The notes under the pieces are model-generated. The model was not told the DNA's origin and ran no database searches. It worked only from the letters and a program-made list of their open reading frames with translations. Positions 40,901 to 52,240 of a stretch of DNA of 64,000 bases are shown here, piece by piece. The number at the start of each line of letters is the position of its first letter. Within the stretch, counting starts at the first letter, position 1. Source of the stretch: Paramoeba atlantica. Taxonomy: Eukaryota; Discosea. The stretch covers positions 434,001 to 498,000 of the forward strand of contig CDRNVI010000026.1 of assembly GCA_977017575.1 (NCBI GenBank). Reading direction: 5' to 3'. The position numbers and the translations under genes are program-made.

Positions 40901-42046
40901 AACGTCCGCTGATGGTAATCGACGGCATACACTTCTTGCAGAATACCTTGAAATTCACTCATATTAGAACCACTAGATCCTATTGCCATAATGGCCGTTG
41001 AAAGTCGTCTAGTCATCCCCAATTTTTCAGTTTTAATATTAGGAAAGGAATTTCGTGCCTTGTGGGACAGGCTGGAAATTAAGCTCTTTTCATCACTTGA
41101 TATTACCTTACGACACTCAGTGCTACGACATTGATACACTTCACAAAGATAGTACATTGGTGTCGAAAGATCAAAAATCCGACGCACAGGAGAAAGCTTC
41201 ATGAAAGTCAACCGCTCTTTGCAATGAAGACAGTGTAGGCTTTCTTTTTCGCCTTGGCGCATGGGCGCCCATATGATCCATGGCAAGGTAAAAAGCGTTT
41301 CCAATGAACTCCTAGGCTCCGGAGAAAAGAACCAAAGGGAAGTACATGTAGTTTTTGTTTTTAATTCTTCGTATGCCCTTCGAATTGCCGTGACTTGATG
41401 TGAAGACATTCCTGTTTCGAGCAAATGCGTCCAGTATTTTGTCACTTCTGTTCGTTCGTGTGTGGTTTCTTCTGGGCGAGAAGCGAACCGACAAAGCTCC
41501 GAATTTTCGGCTACTACACGCGAAAGGGTGGTTGAAAGTTCGTTGTTCCTTTTTTCCATTTCCTCAATTTGTGTTTCTAGCTTTTTGATGCTTCCCGTAA
41601 GTTGCTTCTTTTCCTTGGCCATTGTTTGGATGACGTTCAGTAGGTCCGTTTCACAAGACATGACTTAAATAATCAGAAATCTAGAAATGATTTTTAGAGT
41701 ACCAGGAAGGTTCAATAGTTTTGTTTGTAAAGTGATCATCTTGAACAGTCAGGGTACAATAGCTGAGGCTTTAAACTCTCAAATATGTACTAGAAATCGT
41801 TTCTGGGAAAACAATTTTGACGAAATTAAAAAATTATTGGACTACAAAAAAATTAGGTATGAAGTTCAGACTCAATAGTACACAACTTTCATAGGAACTA
41901 TTAAGTTCAGACTCAATAATAGAAACACACTTCAGTTACTATTGAGTTTACTATTGAGTTTTAGCAATCCAGATGCGTGCAACTCAATAGAGAACTCACT
42001 AGTGACTCTTCAACCCAATAGTTGCTGTCACTATGGCGGAACTAAC
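37973..42046. mobile_element. Mutator-like transposon, copy 2
   Basis: Identical to 25937-30010, with AGTGTGAC at both sides. It did not insert twice; it was carried by the tandem duplication. Confidence 0.75.
38668..41661 (-). CDS. Large DDE-type (Mutator-like) transposase, copy 2
   Basis: The 997-residue product is identical to that of 26632-29625; see that entry for domains. Confidence 0.7.
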   Translation of the reverse strand: MSCETDLLNVIQTMAKEKKQLTGSIKKLETQIEEMEKRNNELSTTLSRVVAENSELCRFASRPEETTHERTEVTKYWTHLLETGMSSHQVTAIRRAYEELKTKTTCTSLWFFSPEPRSSLETLFTLPWIIWAPMRQGEKESLHCLHCKERLTFMKLSPVRRIFDLSTPMYYLCEVYQCRSTECRKVISSDEKSLISSLSHKARNSFPNIKTEKLGMTRRLSTAIMAIGSSGSNMSEFQGILQEVYAVDYHQRTLQYLSNKRDERHIFELKHTEKFEFRWDPNCVEAISNRISQEWMTPSVDHFQDVLISLLQQRQVECDNYMSELTGTVLATDHTFETAKCIRLRGEAPFRSHFVVHNEIGEILAAVYTRNESFDTLHNVLSNIASRPGSKAMVIYVDNCCTVRSKIQRHFPSAHIKCDLWHWLHRFAAVIPRTSASNRQKMFYTELCRSVVEPLTIALSKKEHLDAHEKVIPRPAKLLSKMELLKEKYSDIFTWNPKLASLWPYAIAHIERDCLSDPTDVNLTRVDKNMVYRSSRGTNICESFYSRLKAKVKLRARSSAETVDALTRSFIYRSNVKCAVRFKSAPDMMCFDALLFRTLKETFSSLFLGADDARLCNSPFGLLPVAKQLTTHELFFTQYVHPVESGDGYALIPHSLSDNQLSNVRSWAQNKFGCEPVFLGKDDVEFNFALSATPTKHEEKVRFLGGECTAASMMSTLEYLCAGDPCILRCDTSRVDKDTTFERVLEHLSKPENDVEEVITKVSHWQLFLPLVRSLANVISSTVLVLHELSHVPYLVVPFDSVSPTPQRHRICGVCVLDIPGARIFKTFDTDFDVGLGAHEIIMVDDLPVQHFTATGNSNACHLATHLHAPRIDPRQRNVIVKFNLLEVRLLLQCVIDEVRDKSSRHIPWPKVLSRFSSVVKENEDQYRFPRDFNQLRVAYQNRLCYKECVEDVKSHDEIMGELRAKEDARKKRGRKCPNRDSRIEVDGFENAENVPL

Positions 42047-42510
42047 AGTGTGACTTGATTGAAGGCGCGCAACATAGTGGCTATTTTCTCAGTTTAGTGG
42101 AGAGAAAAAGCCGCTACGGAGTTCTTCGGAAGTTGGAGAACAAGAAATCAGAAATTGTGGCCGAGGAGGTCACTCGTGCTCTGCAGGGGTTCCAAGTTTT
42201 CACTATCACGTACGACAATGGAACCGAGTTCGCGAAACACGAACTAGTGAACGCTTCGTTGGGCTGTCAATCATTCTTTTGTCAGCCCTACGCAAGTTGG
42301 GAGAAAGGGGGCGTTGAAAATTACAATGGTCTTGTTCGTGATTTCTACCCTAAGCGAACATCGTTCACCCACATCACGCAAGCTGCGCTTGATACGACAT
42401 CTGCAGCCATCAACGAACGACCAAAAGATGTCCTGGAGAACAATTCGCCTATTGAATTGATCGAAAATATCAAGGTTATCTCCCCTCCTATGCTTCGTCC
42501 AGGCTTTTGA

Positions 42511-43377
42511 TGGACAGCTCACAGGATTCGCAGTAGTACGCTCGGATAGAATTCAAAGGATTTGCTCAAAAGATATTGCGTGAATATGGTAGCGCGCTTC
42601 AACCCTCATGAGTTCCAATTTTGCAAGGATGTCAAACAAATTTGTTTCGAGGGGACATTCATATAGCAGGTCTGTTATAAACGCAAGCTGCTCTTTACAA
42701 AAAAAATTCCGATCAGGAGCCCAATGTAACATCCCAATGAATCGCAGGATTGGATATAATGTACGATTGAGGAACTTGGGAGTGTATCATCAGACAAAGT
42801 GCGATGAAGAGATGGGACCGAGGTTTTCGTACATTCGTACTTGTCGCCTCCGTCTCAACGCGTGTCAAGACTTTTTTGATCTATACTCACCGTTTAAACC
42901 GCCGAATACCCCCCGAATGCCTTCTGCAGTGCACTGATTTGGAAGAATATTCTATTCTCAGGTGTGTTACTGTGATGGGTTGTTGTTGCGATTGTTTGTA
43001 GTTGTCGGGATATGGCAACATGGCCGATGCTTGTAGTAGAAGCATTGCTATGTAAATTCTACAACTTTGATAGAGAGACTTTGATAGAGAGAGAAGTTGG
43101 AGCATGAAAATTGTTTCCGGCATGCTTATTATACTTTGATGCCGATTGCTTTTTTTGCCCTCCTTTTTTACCAAGGAGTTTTTAGCGTCGCTTTGTCAAA
43201 ACGGTCAGCATTAGGATGGGGAGGAAATGGGGGATTACTTTAGGAGTATGGCGTGTGCTGGCGAATTCATTCGTGAAATCTTTTCCTGATAGTGATAGAT
43301 TATCCTGATAATGACAATGATAGATTATCTGTATGCATCGTAGTAAATACACATCATTCACGAATTCATATCAAATA
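42511..43377. other. Region without recognised gene (copy 2)
   Basis: Same as 30475-31341. Confidence 0.4.
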
Positions 43378-46186
43378 CAGTGGTTTCAGTTAATCTTGCC
43401 CCCCCCCGCTCGGAATTTTGATTTTTTTAATCCATTTTTGCTCATCTTTGCAGCATTGGACAGATCTCGTTCCCCTAGCGAAGAGCTTTGCCGCCTTTTT
43501 TTCATAGAGACCCCCTGGTGCCCCTTGGGTGACCCGAAAGTTGACCAAAATAATAAAAAATGATATTTTTTTACCATATCAAAAATGGAACGAAAAACGG
43601 ATTTTATGTCCAAAAGTTAACTCTAAAGGAAAAGAACTAGTATCCGGAATGGCCTCCATTGTTTTGCAACACCTTTTGAAGTCTATTAGGGACTGAATCA
43701 ATTGTGTTGCACACTTTACGTTTTTCTTGAGGACGTTTTAGAATCTGAAAAGCTTTTTTAATGGCATCGGCGAGGGTAGCATGATTGTGGGGCTTAATTT
43801 TTTTCTTTATGATACCGTTCATTTGTTTCCAAACATTTTCTTTTGGATTTAAATCAGGCGAATTCGCTGGCCAAGACAATTGTTTAATACGATATTTAAT
43901 CAATTCACCTTTTGCCAAGTTATGGGTGGTAGCATTATCCATTTGCACAGTCACATTGTCAACGTGGTCTTTGAGATAATGTAAAAACCCATTAGGCTTC
44001 TGAAAGGAGTCAAGGATCACTCCCCCAGTGACCTTGTGCGCGTTTTCATAAGTTGTATTGTCATTGGGTTCAAGCACGTGCAAGAAAAATCCGTGTTCTA
44101 CACTAATACCCATCCAAGCCATTACCCCCTTCCCCCCATACCACCTACGGTTTCTGCAGCGAGGTTTTCTTTGGCACCCTTGAGGTCCAATGAAAAACTG
44201 AGACCCATGAACCCCACAGGTAAACAACTTTTCATCGGTCCAAATGATTTTGTTTAAATCTTCTTTAGGCCATGTAAGCAATTCGTTTGCTAATCTCAAA
44301 CGCTGCGACTTGTGTTCCTCAGGTAGGTCACAGTTCGGCGACTTAGCCCATCTACCGTAATCAATATTTTTTAAAATAGTTCTTATTTTGTTTCAGGGTT
44401 CGCAGAAACTATAAAACTATCAATATAGTACTATATAGTTACTATAAACTTTTTTCGAAAACTATAAAAAACTATATTTTTTTGTTTCACATTTTAGGCA
44501 CTCCGAAGCTCACCAACACGCCATAAATACACGGCGAATTCATTTGTGTACGATTTTTCTTATTTTTAAACCCGAAAATTGATGCCCGAAATAAAAGTTA
44601 CGAGGGGTAGTTTCTGCAAAGATTATTTTATTGAACTGCTGCACACGGAGGAAAGTAAACAAGCGGTTGAATGTAACTAGTGTCAGGAGGGGACGTACCC
44701 CAGTCCCATCGTGTGGCCTTGACAGATTGCCTTGTGCGAATCTTGCGTCCCGAACATCTTCTCACTGCATCGCTGTCGCCGCGCGTTGGCTGGAGCCACC
44801 GACGTTATGTCTTGGGACTGAATAACTGCTGCTCACAATTCTATGAGTTTGAATAAATACAATCATATGAGTCTGAATAAATTACGCGGTGTGTTGTCGA
44901 GTGGAGAGTTTGCACTTCCTTTCACTCCTTTCGCGTGCGTTTCATTGCTATTTCCGAGGAGATGACACACTAGTTGATGATATTTTTCGGTGGTGATGGA
45001 ATCGCGGGGAAGAGGAAGGATGTTTCGATAGCTATGTAACCCAGGATAAAGTGGACGAGGGAGGTTCTAAAAGCACCTTTAAACCACCACAAAAATGGAA
45101 TGATATCTCCCGGTTTGTAAAGGATTCCGACGTGCCAAAAGAATCTTTAAGGGACAAACCCTTCCATTTTTATGGTGGTTTGCCAAAGGTGCTTTTAGTA
45201 TCTCCCTTGTCCACTTTAGCTTGGGTTACATTTTTTTCAGAATTTTTTGTCATATCATACGTATGTAAGCGTGTAAGAACGCATGTAGAGGCGTGTGTAT
45301 GTCCATCACAAGCGGAGAGGACTCAAAAAATATCACTTGTAAAGTGAAAAAAACTTTATAGTTTTCTTATAGTTTTATAGTAAAATATAGTAAATATAGT
45401 ACTATATAGTAACTATATTCAATGAAAAAAACTATATTTTACTATATTATAGTTTCTGCGAACCCTGTTTTGTTTAACGAACATTTATACCCCATATTCA
45501 GCGCTTGCTCGTGTATCCAAGTATAAGTTAAGCAACCATCGTACGTTTCGTTTTCATCATCCACAATTTTTTTTACAAGGTCCTTAAACCGCCTTGATGA
45601 TTTTTTTCCTGGGGATTTTTGGGGTGTAAGATCTTCTCCTTCCTTCCACAGGTTAACAATTCTTCTTATGGTGCGACGGTCACGTCCGAAATTATTAGAT
45701 AATTTATGTATATGTTGCTTTATTATTTCTTTTCTCTCGCAAAGAGGTAATGCCACGGTTCCTTTGTGGGATATTGGGGGATTGTCTTCTCTTTTGTCAT
45801 TCCATCCTTGTACGTACTCCCCCTGTTTGGGGTTAGAGGGTCTGGTCTGCATAATGTAGAGGTGTTGACTATATTAAATTAGGCGATAGGGATGGTACTA
45901 GACATAGAGCTTTCAAATTATCAATTTAGAACACTATTACTCGTACTTACATGTTCAAAATGTACAAAAAATCGGGAAAATGTGACAAAAAATGGTTGTG
46001 TACACAGAAAACGTCCAAAAAAACAGTGTTTTTCGGACCCAGGGGGCACCAGAGGGTCTCTATGAAAAAAAGGCGGCAAAGCTCTTCGCTAGGGGAACGA
46101 GATCTGTCCAATGCTGCAAAGATGAGCAAAAATGGATAAAAAGAATCAAAATTCCGAGGGGGGGGCAAGATCAACTGAAACCACTG
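43378..46186. mobile_element. mariner/Tc1 transposon with nested MITE, copy 2
   Basis: Same as 31342-34150. The split - strand transposase lies at 43637-45852 and the hAT-type MITE at 44394-45467, with identical target duplications. Confidence 0.85.
44394..45467. mobile_element. hAT-type MITE, copy 2
   Basis: Same as 32358-33431; TTTTGTTT on both sides, foldback at 45037-45226. Confidence 0.85.
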
Positions 46187-46187
46187 T

Positions 46188-47456
46188 ATAAGGGGTGACC
46201 CTTCTAAAATGCCCTAAAATGGCCACTTTTCGTGGATTTTGCTTAAAAAAGCCCATTTTCACCTGTTTTTGGCTACTTTGGCGGGGTCACCCCCTATATG
46301 CAACTCCATATGCTACTCCCTCTATATGCAATTCCATTTTTATAAAATGTGATGTGCGTATATACTTTGGAGTCTCATCTACAAGGAAAAGGATTTGTAA
46401 GATCCAATACAGGTGGGATCTTGCCAGGAGAAATTTTTCAAAAGTTAAAAAAAAATTAGAGGGGCTCTGCAATATTCCTATACTTATGCAATATTCCTAT
46501 ACTTCGGCACACCGAAGTTTTAGGCACCGATTTCAACTTTTGCCAAAATTAGGTGCGGGGTGCTATGGGAACTCACCTTTGCTCCCGGTGAGGCCCCGGA
46601 GTTGCGAGAGGCCTCCATACCCCATAACTACCACCTTCCCCCCCTATTTAGCGGGGGTCGCGCGAGCGACCCCTGATAAATGGGGGGAAGGTGGTAGTTG
46701 TTTTGGGGGAAATGAGAGGCCGAACGCACGGAGGGGCCGGCCGGGCCACTGAGTCACGTGAAAGTGTGACACCCAAAAACTAAACCTAGATCTTGTTTAC
46801 CCGTCTGCACAACAGAACCGTAAATAGCACGTAAAGATGGTTGGCCGAGGTACAGAATAAATTTACCTTTGCTCCCGGTGAGGCCCCGGAGTTGCGAGAG
46901 GCCTCCATACCCCACAACTACCACCTTCCCCCCCCCCCCTATTTAGCGGGGTTCGCGCGAGCGACCCCTGGTAAATGGGGGAAAGATGGTAGTTTTGGGG
47001 GAAATGAGAGGCCGAACGCACGGAGGGGCCGGCGGAGTCACTGAGTCACGTGAACGTGTGATACCCAAAAACTAAACCTATACTAAACCAATTCACAGTA
47101 TTTTGTGACAGTAGACGGCTATGCAATATTCCTATACTTATGCAATATTCCTATACTTATGCAATATTTCTATACTTGTGCAATATTCCTATACTTATGC
47201 AATATTCCTATACTTATGCAATATTCCTATACTTATGCAATATTCCTATACTTATGCAATATTCCTATACTTATGCAATATTCCTATACTTCCACCCCCC
47301 ACAACTACCACCTTCCCCCCCCCTATTTAGCGAGCGACCCCTGGTAAATGGGGGGAAGGTGGTAGTTGTTTTGGGGAATATGAGAGGCCGAACGCACGGA
47401 GGGGCCGGCCGGGCCACTGAGTCACGTGAAAGTGTGATACCCAAAAACTAAACCTA
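46188..47456. repeat. Dispersed repeat, palindromic modules and 19-bp minisatellite, copy 2
   Basis: Same order as copy 1: right half of the 430-bp repeat (46188-46466), two hairpin modules (46573-47081), 19-bp array (47118-47301) and third hairpin module (47298-47456). No difference from copy 1 was noticed. Confidence 0.8.
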
Positions 47457-47752
47457 GATCTTGTTTGCACAACAGAACCGTAAATGGCACGTAAAGATGG
47501 TTGGCCGGGGATTGTGGTTTGGCCGCAGGATTGTGTATTTATTTTCCTATGCATTGTCACGTTCTTTACCTTTTGGGGGGCAAATTGTGAACGTCGACCA
47601 GAAAAGGGGCATTCTAAACACTGTCAACATGGGTAACCAACTTGAAGGTATACAGGATATGAAATGAAATAACCTGTACTTTCTGCGGGAAGAAATTTCC
47701 TTCTGCGTGAAGAAATAACGACGGTACACATGGACACAAAAAATAACGAGCC

Positions 47753-48019
47753 TTACTCCGAGTCACTACTTTCGTCTTCTTCGTCGCGGTAGAAACTAAC
47801 ACCTTTGCAGAATGTACGAATATCTTGGAAGATGCGACGTACACGAGAACCTCCGTTGACAGAGAGTGTCGCGTTAGAAATTTCTGCGAAAAACTTCATT
47901 CGGTGAGCGCGAGATATTTCATCGTTGCCAAGACGGCCCCCACGAGCTTTGCGTTCCTTTTAGGAGGCCATTGGCATGTTCCACGGTATTAGTGTGGATG
48001 CCGGAGACTGTTACCCAAT
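47753..48019 (-). pseudogene. C-terminal part of Merlin/ISXO2-type transposase, copy 2
   Basis: Same as 35717-35983. This copy is the one still linked to the N-terminal part at 51468-52240 across the LINE insertion. Confidence 0.65.
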
Positions 48020-48246
48020 CACTCACTCACTCACTCACTTTACACTAAGCCCCGGAATAGGGCATTAGTTAAATATCTATCTGTATTTACGCTCAATACA
48101 TTCATCATCTAACTCTCCAACTGATTTCGTTTTCACGTCGATTGCCTCGTACTCGGTGCGCTTCGAAAGCGAAACACACAGCACCTTGCGTACACTGGAT
48201 TTTATTGTCCCATCTTGGTTTCCGTCAAAGGGGATATTTATCCGCG

Positions 48247-49752
48247 TTATGAGGTCGCGTCTCGTGGTCTACCTTTCTTGGTGCGGTTCGCGGCGGTACT
48301 TAATTGTGGGCCAGGCGCGGGGCAATGCTGTGATAAGTGCCGTTCTAGTGTAGTAGCCGAGGTCTTGCGCCTTTTCTCTGAAAGAGCGCCGAAAAGAGCT
48401 GTCTTTGCCAACGTGTCACACTTATCGTTGTATGGGTTGCCGCAATGCCCCTTTACTTTAATCACGTAGAATTTGACGCCATTCTCCTCTAAGGTCTTTA
48501 TTGCACCACCTAAATCCCAATAAATGTCGCTGTTTGGAAGGCCATTGTATCCTATTAGGTAATACTTTCGCCGCGTATTGCGTATAAAATGCCATACTAT
48601 CCACGAATCCGTATGCAGTACGATTGTACCCTCAACTTTGGGTGCTCTCTGAATAGCTAGTAGTGCCGCATAAAATTCCGCTCTTTCTGGCGATGGTGTG
48701 CCAAGAATCTCCTTACAAACAGTAGAACTAGCCACTTCATGGCCACACTGAACTTCAACAATCCCAATTCCAATCTTTCCGATGTAACTAGAACTAACTG
48801 AGGCGTCGGTATAAAGGTGTAGAACGTTGTTGTCACTTGAGAAAGGTGTTGGACCTTCTTCAGCGTACTGCAGGGCTGAAAGATCATTTTCCCGCTGTGC
48901 AGCAGCTGCAATGCGGTGCCAACCGCTTGATCTACAACCAATATACATTTTAGGATTCTCTAGCCCCATTTGAAGTTTTTCAACATGTTTTTGCCAACAT
49001 TTTCTATCCTCCGCATATACCAGGGCTTCCTCGACTACTAGTCCCATATCCCCGGTGCAAGCTTCGGATGGAGAACGAATTCGACTCTTTTCTTTAACGC
49101 GCCACTGCATCAGTTCCGAATATATCTCTGAATGCCGTATTAAGTGCCCTACAAGACGAGCCCGGTTAACTTTGTGCAGTGTGGAAAAAAGTGGGGTGTC
49201 TATATATAAGGCGGATATTGGCACACTTTTCCCAGAATGATCCAGTTTCGGACACTTACAAATAATACGACGCATCTTATTTACCTGTATATCTACTATT
49301 TCAATGTGGTTTCGCTCAACACTAGTGTGCCCGAGTTGTAATTTAGGATAGGGTATACGAGGGCATCGAACAAACGAAGTTTTGTCTTGACGCTCAAGGG
49401 CGATACCCATATGCCCCGAAATTTTGAGAAACCTGCCCACGTAAGTCGCAACCCGAAGATCGAAGGCAAGAGGCAAGAAGATCCCAGGAAGGAAGATCTT
49501 CTGTATGCAGTTGCGCTGCGACCTGTTCACAAATTCTGTTGTTAAACTTCTCTGCATGTTCTGGGTTTGATAATTGAAACCAGTGTATTTTCGGTCTTTT
49601 GATGTTGGACGATATCTTCCATTTGAATCGAATCTCTGCTCGCACAAGAAAGTGCACTGTCGGCGTAGGAACGGCAAAAACTTAATGATGTCGCAGAGCG
49701 CATGCAAAGCGTGAGCAGACTGCAATGTGATCCAACTGGCGTTTAGCATCAT
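48247..49752 (-). pseudogene. LINE RT-thumb and RNase H region
   Basis: The frame is open for 501 residues, of which those after about residue 65 look genuine. KLQLGHTSVERNHIEIVDIQ, NKMRRIICKCPKLD and LFSTLHKVNRARLVGHLIRH match the connection after the RT palm in LINEs. RNase H follows: LYTDASVSS (Asp), PERAEFYAALLA (Glu), LHTDSWIVWHFI (Asp), KGHCGNPYNDKCDTLAK (His, Asp). The conserved RT motifs with YxDD are absent, indicating an internal deletion of roughly 250-300 codons. The truncated duplicate is 36211-37573. Confidence 0.75.
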
Positions 49753-50902
49753 TAGGCAATATGCATGTCCATACTCGCTTGCTAGGGCATAAGGAGTGTC
49801 CTGATTTGCAATCTATCCCTTCCAAAAGCCCCTTCAACCTTTCAACAGCAAGTTCGTCTTCTTCTGTCGTTTTGCTGAAAGTGAGAGGTGCATTTAAGTC
49901 CCCAAGTAGAAGTGCGGGTCTTCGAGGGGCTTTGCCTACTGCTTCGTGAAACGCTTTTGTCAAAGAAATATCAAACTCTTGTTTGGCCTCCTCTGGGGAG
50001 TCACGCGTCGGCCCATATGCGTTGAGCATAAAGGCTGACCCTCCTTCGATGTTGAACTCGCCGGCCATTATCCTATCATTTACTTTCCACGCCTTTATTG
50101 GCTCTTGCGTGATGAACCCCATACCGTTATACCCGTTCACTGCAGACATAAGGTAGATGAAAAAGATTTTATTCCCGTGTCGAAGCTGGCGCTTTAAAAT
50201 ATCAAATCCTTCGCCAGAAATAAAAGTAAACCTTGTCTCCTGGAGATCCAGTATATGCAAGTTGGTTTGTGCCATGTATCGCACAATCTCGTGCAATCGA
50301 GCAGAAGCTTTCAGTTTGAAAACGTCGTCACCTTCAAGTTTCAATGATGTCGTATTAAGAGTGCCTACAGCCAGACACTTCTTCACAGCAGACCCTTTCG
50401 GGTCGTCGTCGCGTAGGGCATGCTTGCCACACAGTACCCTAGTTTTCCGTGCTTTTCTACGGTTGTTCGAACGCCCAGGTTTTCGAATGCGTGCTCCGCA
50501 TAACACGATTCGCGAATCATACGGCGGAAAGGGAAGCGTTCCCGATCGCTGGTGGTACTTTACCCGCCAGCGACCTAGCTGAAAGAGGAAACCAGGTCCT
50601 CGTTGAGTTACAGTGCCCTTCCAAATCCGAAACTCCGCACTGCTCGCGTATCTCCAGCAGAGTGCGATGTTGTAACCTGGGCGAAGAATTTTACTAATGC
50701 TCATCACTGCACGGGAGCGAAGTTTAGCATGCCCGTCTGACCCCAACATCGGGTCAAACAGAGCACCCCGACCTAACGCGGACCTAACCAGAAGGTTAAT
50801 AATTCCTACAGTAGCTGTGCAGGCCCGGACGCCTCCGCCATATTTTTGAAAATGTTCAAAAAAACAAAGGTCTTCAAAAAAACAAAGGTCTTCAAAAAAC
50901 AA
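49682..50902 (-). pseudogene. LINE ORF with apurinic-type endonuclease domain
   Basis: The 406-residue - strand frame begins in the minisatellite (FFEDLC hexapeptides). After a basic linker (SNNRRKARKTRVLCGK) comes an endonuclease/exonuclease/phosphatase domain. Visible motifs are VGTLNTTSL (Asn), LHILDLQETR (Glu), NAYGPTRDS (Tyr), LLGDLNAPL (Asp, Asn) and QLDHIAV (Asp-His). These nick target DNA to start reverse transcription. Homology continues past the stop in another frame near 49670-49590 (RPKIHWFQLSNPEHAEKF), so one frameshift separates it from the rest. Confidence 0.8.
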
Positions 50903-51235
50903 AGGTCTTCAAAAAAACAAAGGTCTTCAAAAAAACAAAGGTCTTCAAAAAAACAAAGGTCTTCAAAAAAACAAAGGTCTTCAAAAAAACAAAGGTCTTC
51001 AAAAAAACAAAGGTCTTCAAAAAAACAAAGGTCTTCAAAAAAACAAAGGTCTTCAAAAAAACAAAGGTCTTCAAAAAAACAAAGGTCTTCAAAAAAATAA
51101 AGGTCTTCAAAAAAATAAAGGTCTTCAAAAAAACAAAGGTCTTCAAAAAAACAAAGGTCTTCAAAAAAGCAAAGGTCTTACAAAAAAACAAAGGTCTTCA
51201 AAAAAACAAAGGTCTTCAAAAAAACAAAGGTTTTC
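50846..51235. repeat. 18-bp minisatellite GTCTTCAAAAAAACAAAG
   Basis: About 21 units, most exactly 18 bp. As 18 is a multiple of three it gives long frames (KKQRSS on +, FVFLKT on -) with no protein meaning. It forms the 5' part of the LINE and its first codons. Confidence 0.9.
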
Positions 51236-51435
51236 AATGATCTTCCAGAAAAACTCTTCCTTCTAAATGCGGAAGCCAACCATTTTCATGGTACGCTATG
51301 TTTATTGAATCTCCCGCCTTTGTTAGCAGAACTCACTTTGAATAATAACATATTTAAAGGTCCTTTAAATCTTAGCAGTCTACCGCTCACTCTTACGTCT
51401 TTAAATTTGAACGGCAACCTCCTCAATGGTATAAC
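51232..51435 (+). pseudogene. Captured fragment of an LRR gene
   Basis: About 200 bp encode NDLPEKLFLLNAEANHFHGT, then LPPLLAELTLNNNIFKGPLN and LPLTLTSLNLNGNLLNGI: three 23-residue repeats of the type in the LRR genes at 5241-16642. There is no cap or natural end. Both edges run directly into the 18-bp minisatellite. It is oriented opposite to the LINE. Confidence 0.85.
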
Positions 51436-51467
51436 AAAGGTCTTCAAAAAAACAAAGGTCTTCAAAA
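51432..51467. repeat. Short second block of the 18-bp minisatellite
   Basis: Two units of AAAGGTCTTCAAAAA between the LRR fragment and the ACCCAAT target duplication, so the minisatellite family brackets the captured fragment. Confidence 0.8.
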
Positions 51468-52240
51468 ACCCAATGTTTTCGATGGTTTACGGCCCCATGG
51501 CGCCATTCCCGATTTAGACACTTGCTGGCACCAGCGCAGTCCGTATATATTTGGCAACGGGAGTTCTTGGCAAGATGGCACACATGAGCGGTCATAGTGG
51601 CAGCATCTGTGCTTTCCAGGTACTTTACAAATATCTCTTTCATGGGATAGTGTATGCGACCTTCTTCATCTGGTATCTCATCGCAGTGTACCAAAGTATG
51701 GTACCAAGAGGAACCATCGCGTCGGACTCTTTTCCCTCGACCGCACCCCATTCGCTTGATCCGGGAAACGCACGTTTCGTCCTTTTGCATGAAAAGAACT
51801 GTGCCCTGTGAAGCGTCGAAGCGCATGTCGTGCGCAGTGCTAACAATGTATTCGAAGAATTGAAACAATTCGACAATTGTAAACTTGCCAAGAGTGCATT
51901 CGCGGGAAACTTGTTGAATGGACATACCCTCGATGAGACCGTACAACACGATGAGTGTGTCCTTAATACTTCGTTTGCTTTTTAAATTGAATAAGGGTTC
52001 CATCGCACTGTAACGTGCTCTACACTCTGTAGTTTCCACGTAAGGACAATACCAATGGGAACCATCATGTACACACATGATTTCCTTGGTGTCATGATAC
52101 TTGACTTTGAGGCACCACACCTGCTGGGCAACAAGTTTGTGATTCTTGAACCAACGTGATAAAAGTTCTTCAGTGCTGTCCGCAAAACTGGAGAAAGAGA
52201 TGCTCTTTATACATTCGAACTTCTCACACCCCTCGCAAAA
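51468..52240 (-). pseudogene. Merlin/ISXO2-type transposase, N-terminal two thirds
   Basis: The - strand frame starts in a Cys pattern (FCEGCEKFEC), passes an HTH-like region (TLIVLYGLIEGMSIQQVSRE), then QKDETCVSRIKRMGCGRGKR (first acidic motif), SWYHTLVHCDEIPD and CQIYTDCAGA (second Asp) and ends WRHGAVNHRKHWV. Merlin and ISXO2 enzymes have this order, followed by HTNxxE. That last part is across the LINE at 47753-48019. No ATG was identified, so the true 5' end may be lost. Confidence 0.7.

Larger units (their letters stand above)
37574..42510 (+). pseudogene. IS30-family transposase, copy 2, 5'-truncated by the duplication
   Basis: Sequence 37574-37972 plus 42055-42510 repeats the IS30 gene but lacks the first 42 codons, leader and acceptor, because the unit starts inside the gene. 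It is fused in frame to a few codons of antisense LINE (MKPVYFRSFDVG). The Mutator-like element splits it at the same place. Confidence 0.8.
37574..49609. repeat. Tandem duplication, copy 2
   Basis: Second copy of the 12,036-bp unit. Its right edge is where GATGTTGGACG continues into unique LINE sequence (ATATCTTCC) instead of IS30. The absence of differences means the event is very recent, gene conversion is active, or the duplication is an assembly artefact. Confidence 0.9.
48020..51467 (-). mobile_element. APE/RNase H-type LINE inserted in a Merlin transposase
   Basis: A 3,448-bp insertion flanked by the 7-bp direct repeat ACCCAAT (48013-48019 and 51468-51474). From its 5' end on the - strand it holds a minisatellite, a piece of LRR gene, a longer minisatellite, an APE endonuclease frame, and an RT-thumb/RNase H frame, ending in a GTGA microsatellite. 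The RT fingers and palm are missing, so it cannot encode a working RT. The order APE-(RT)-RNase H is that of L1Tc/ingi and I-type elements. Confidence 0.75.

Noticed and set aside
50846-51191. KKQRSS / FVFLKT repeat proteins
   Set aside because: The 18-bp minisatellite is a multiple of three, so frames stay open without selection.
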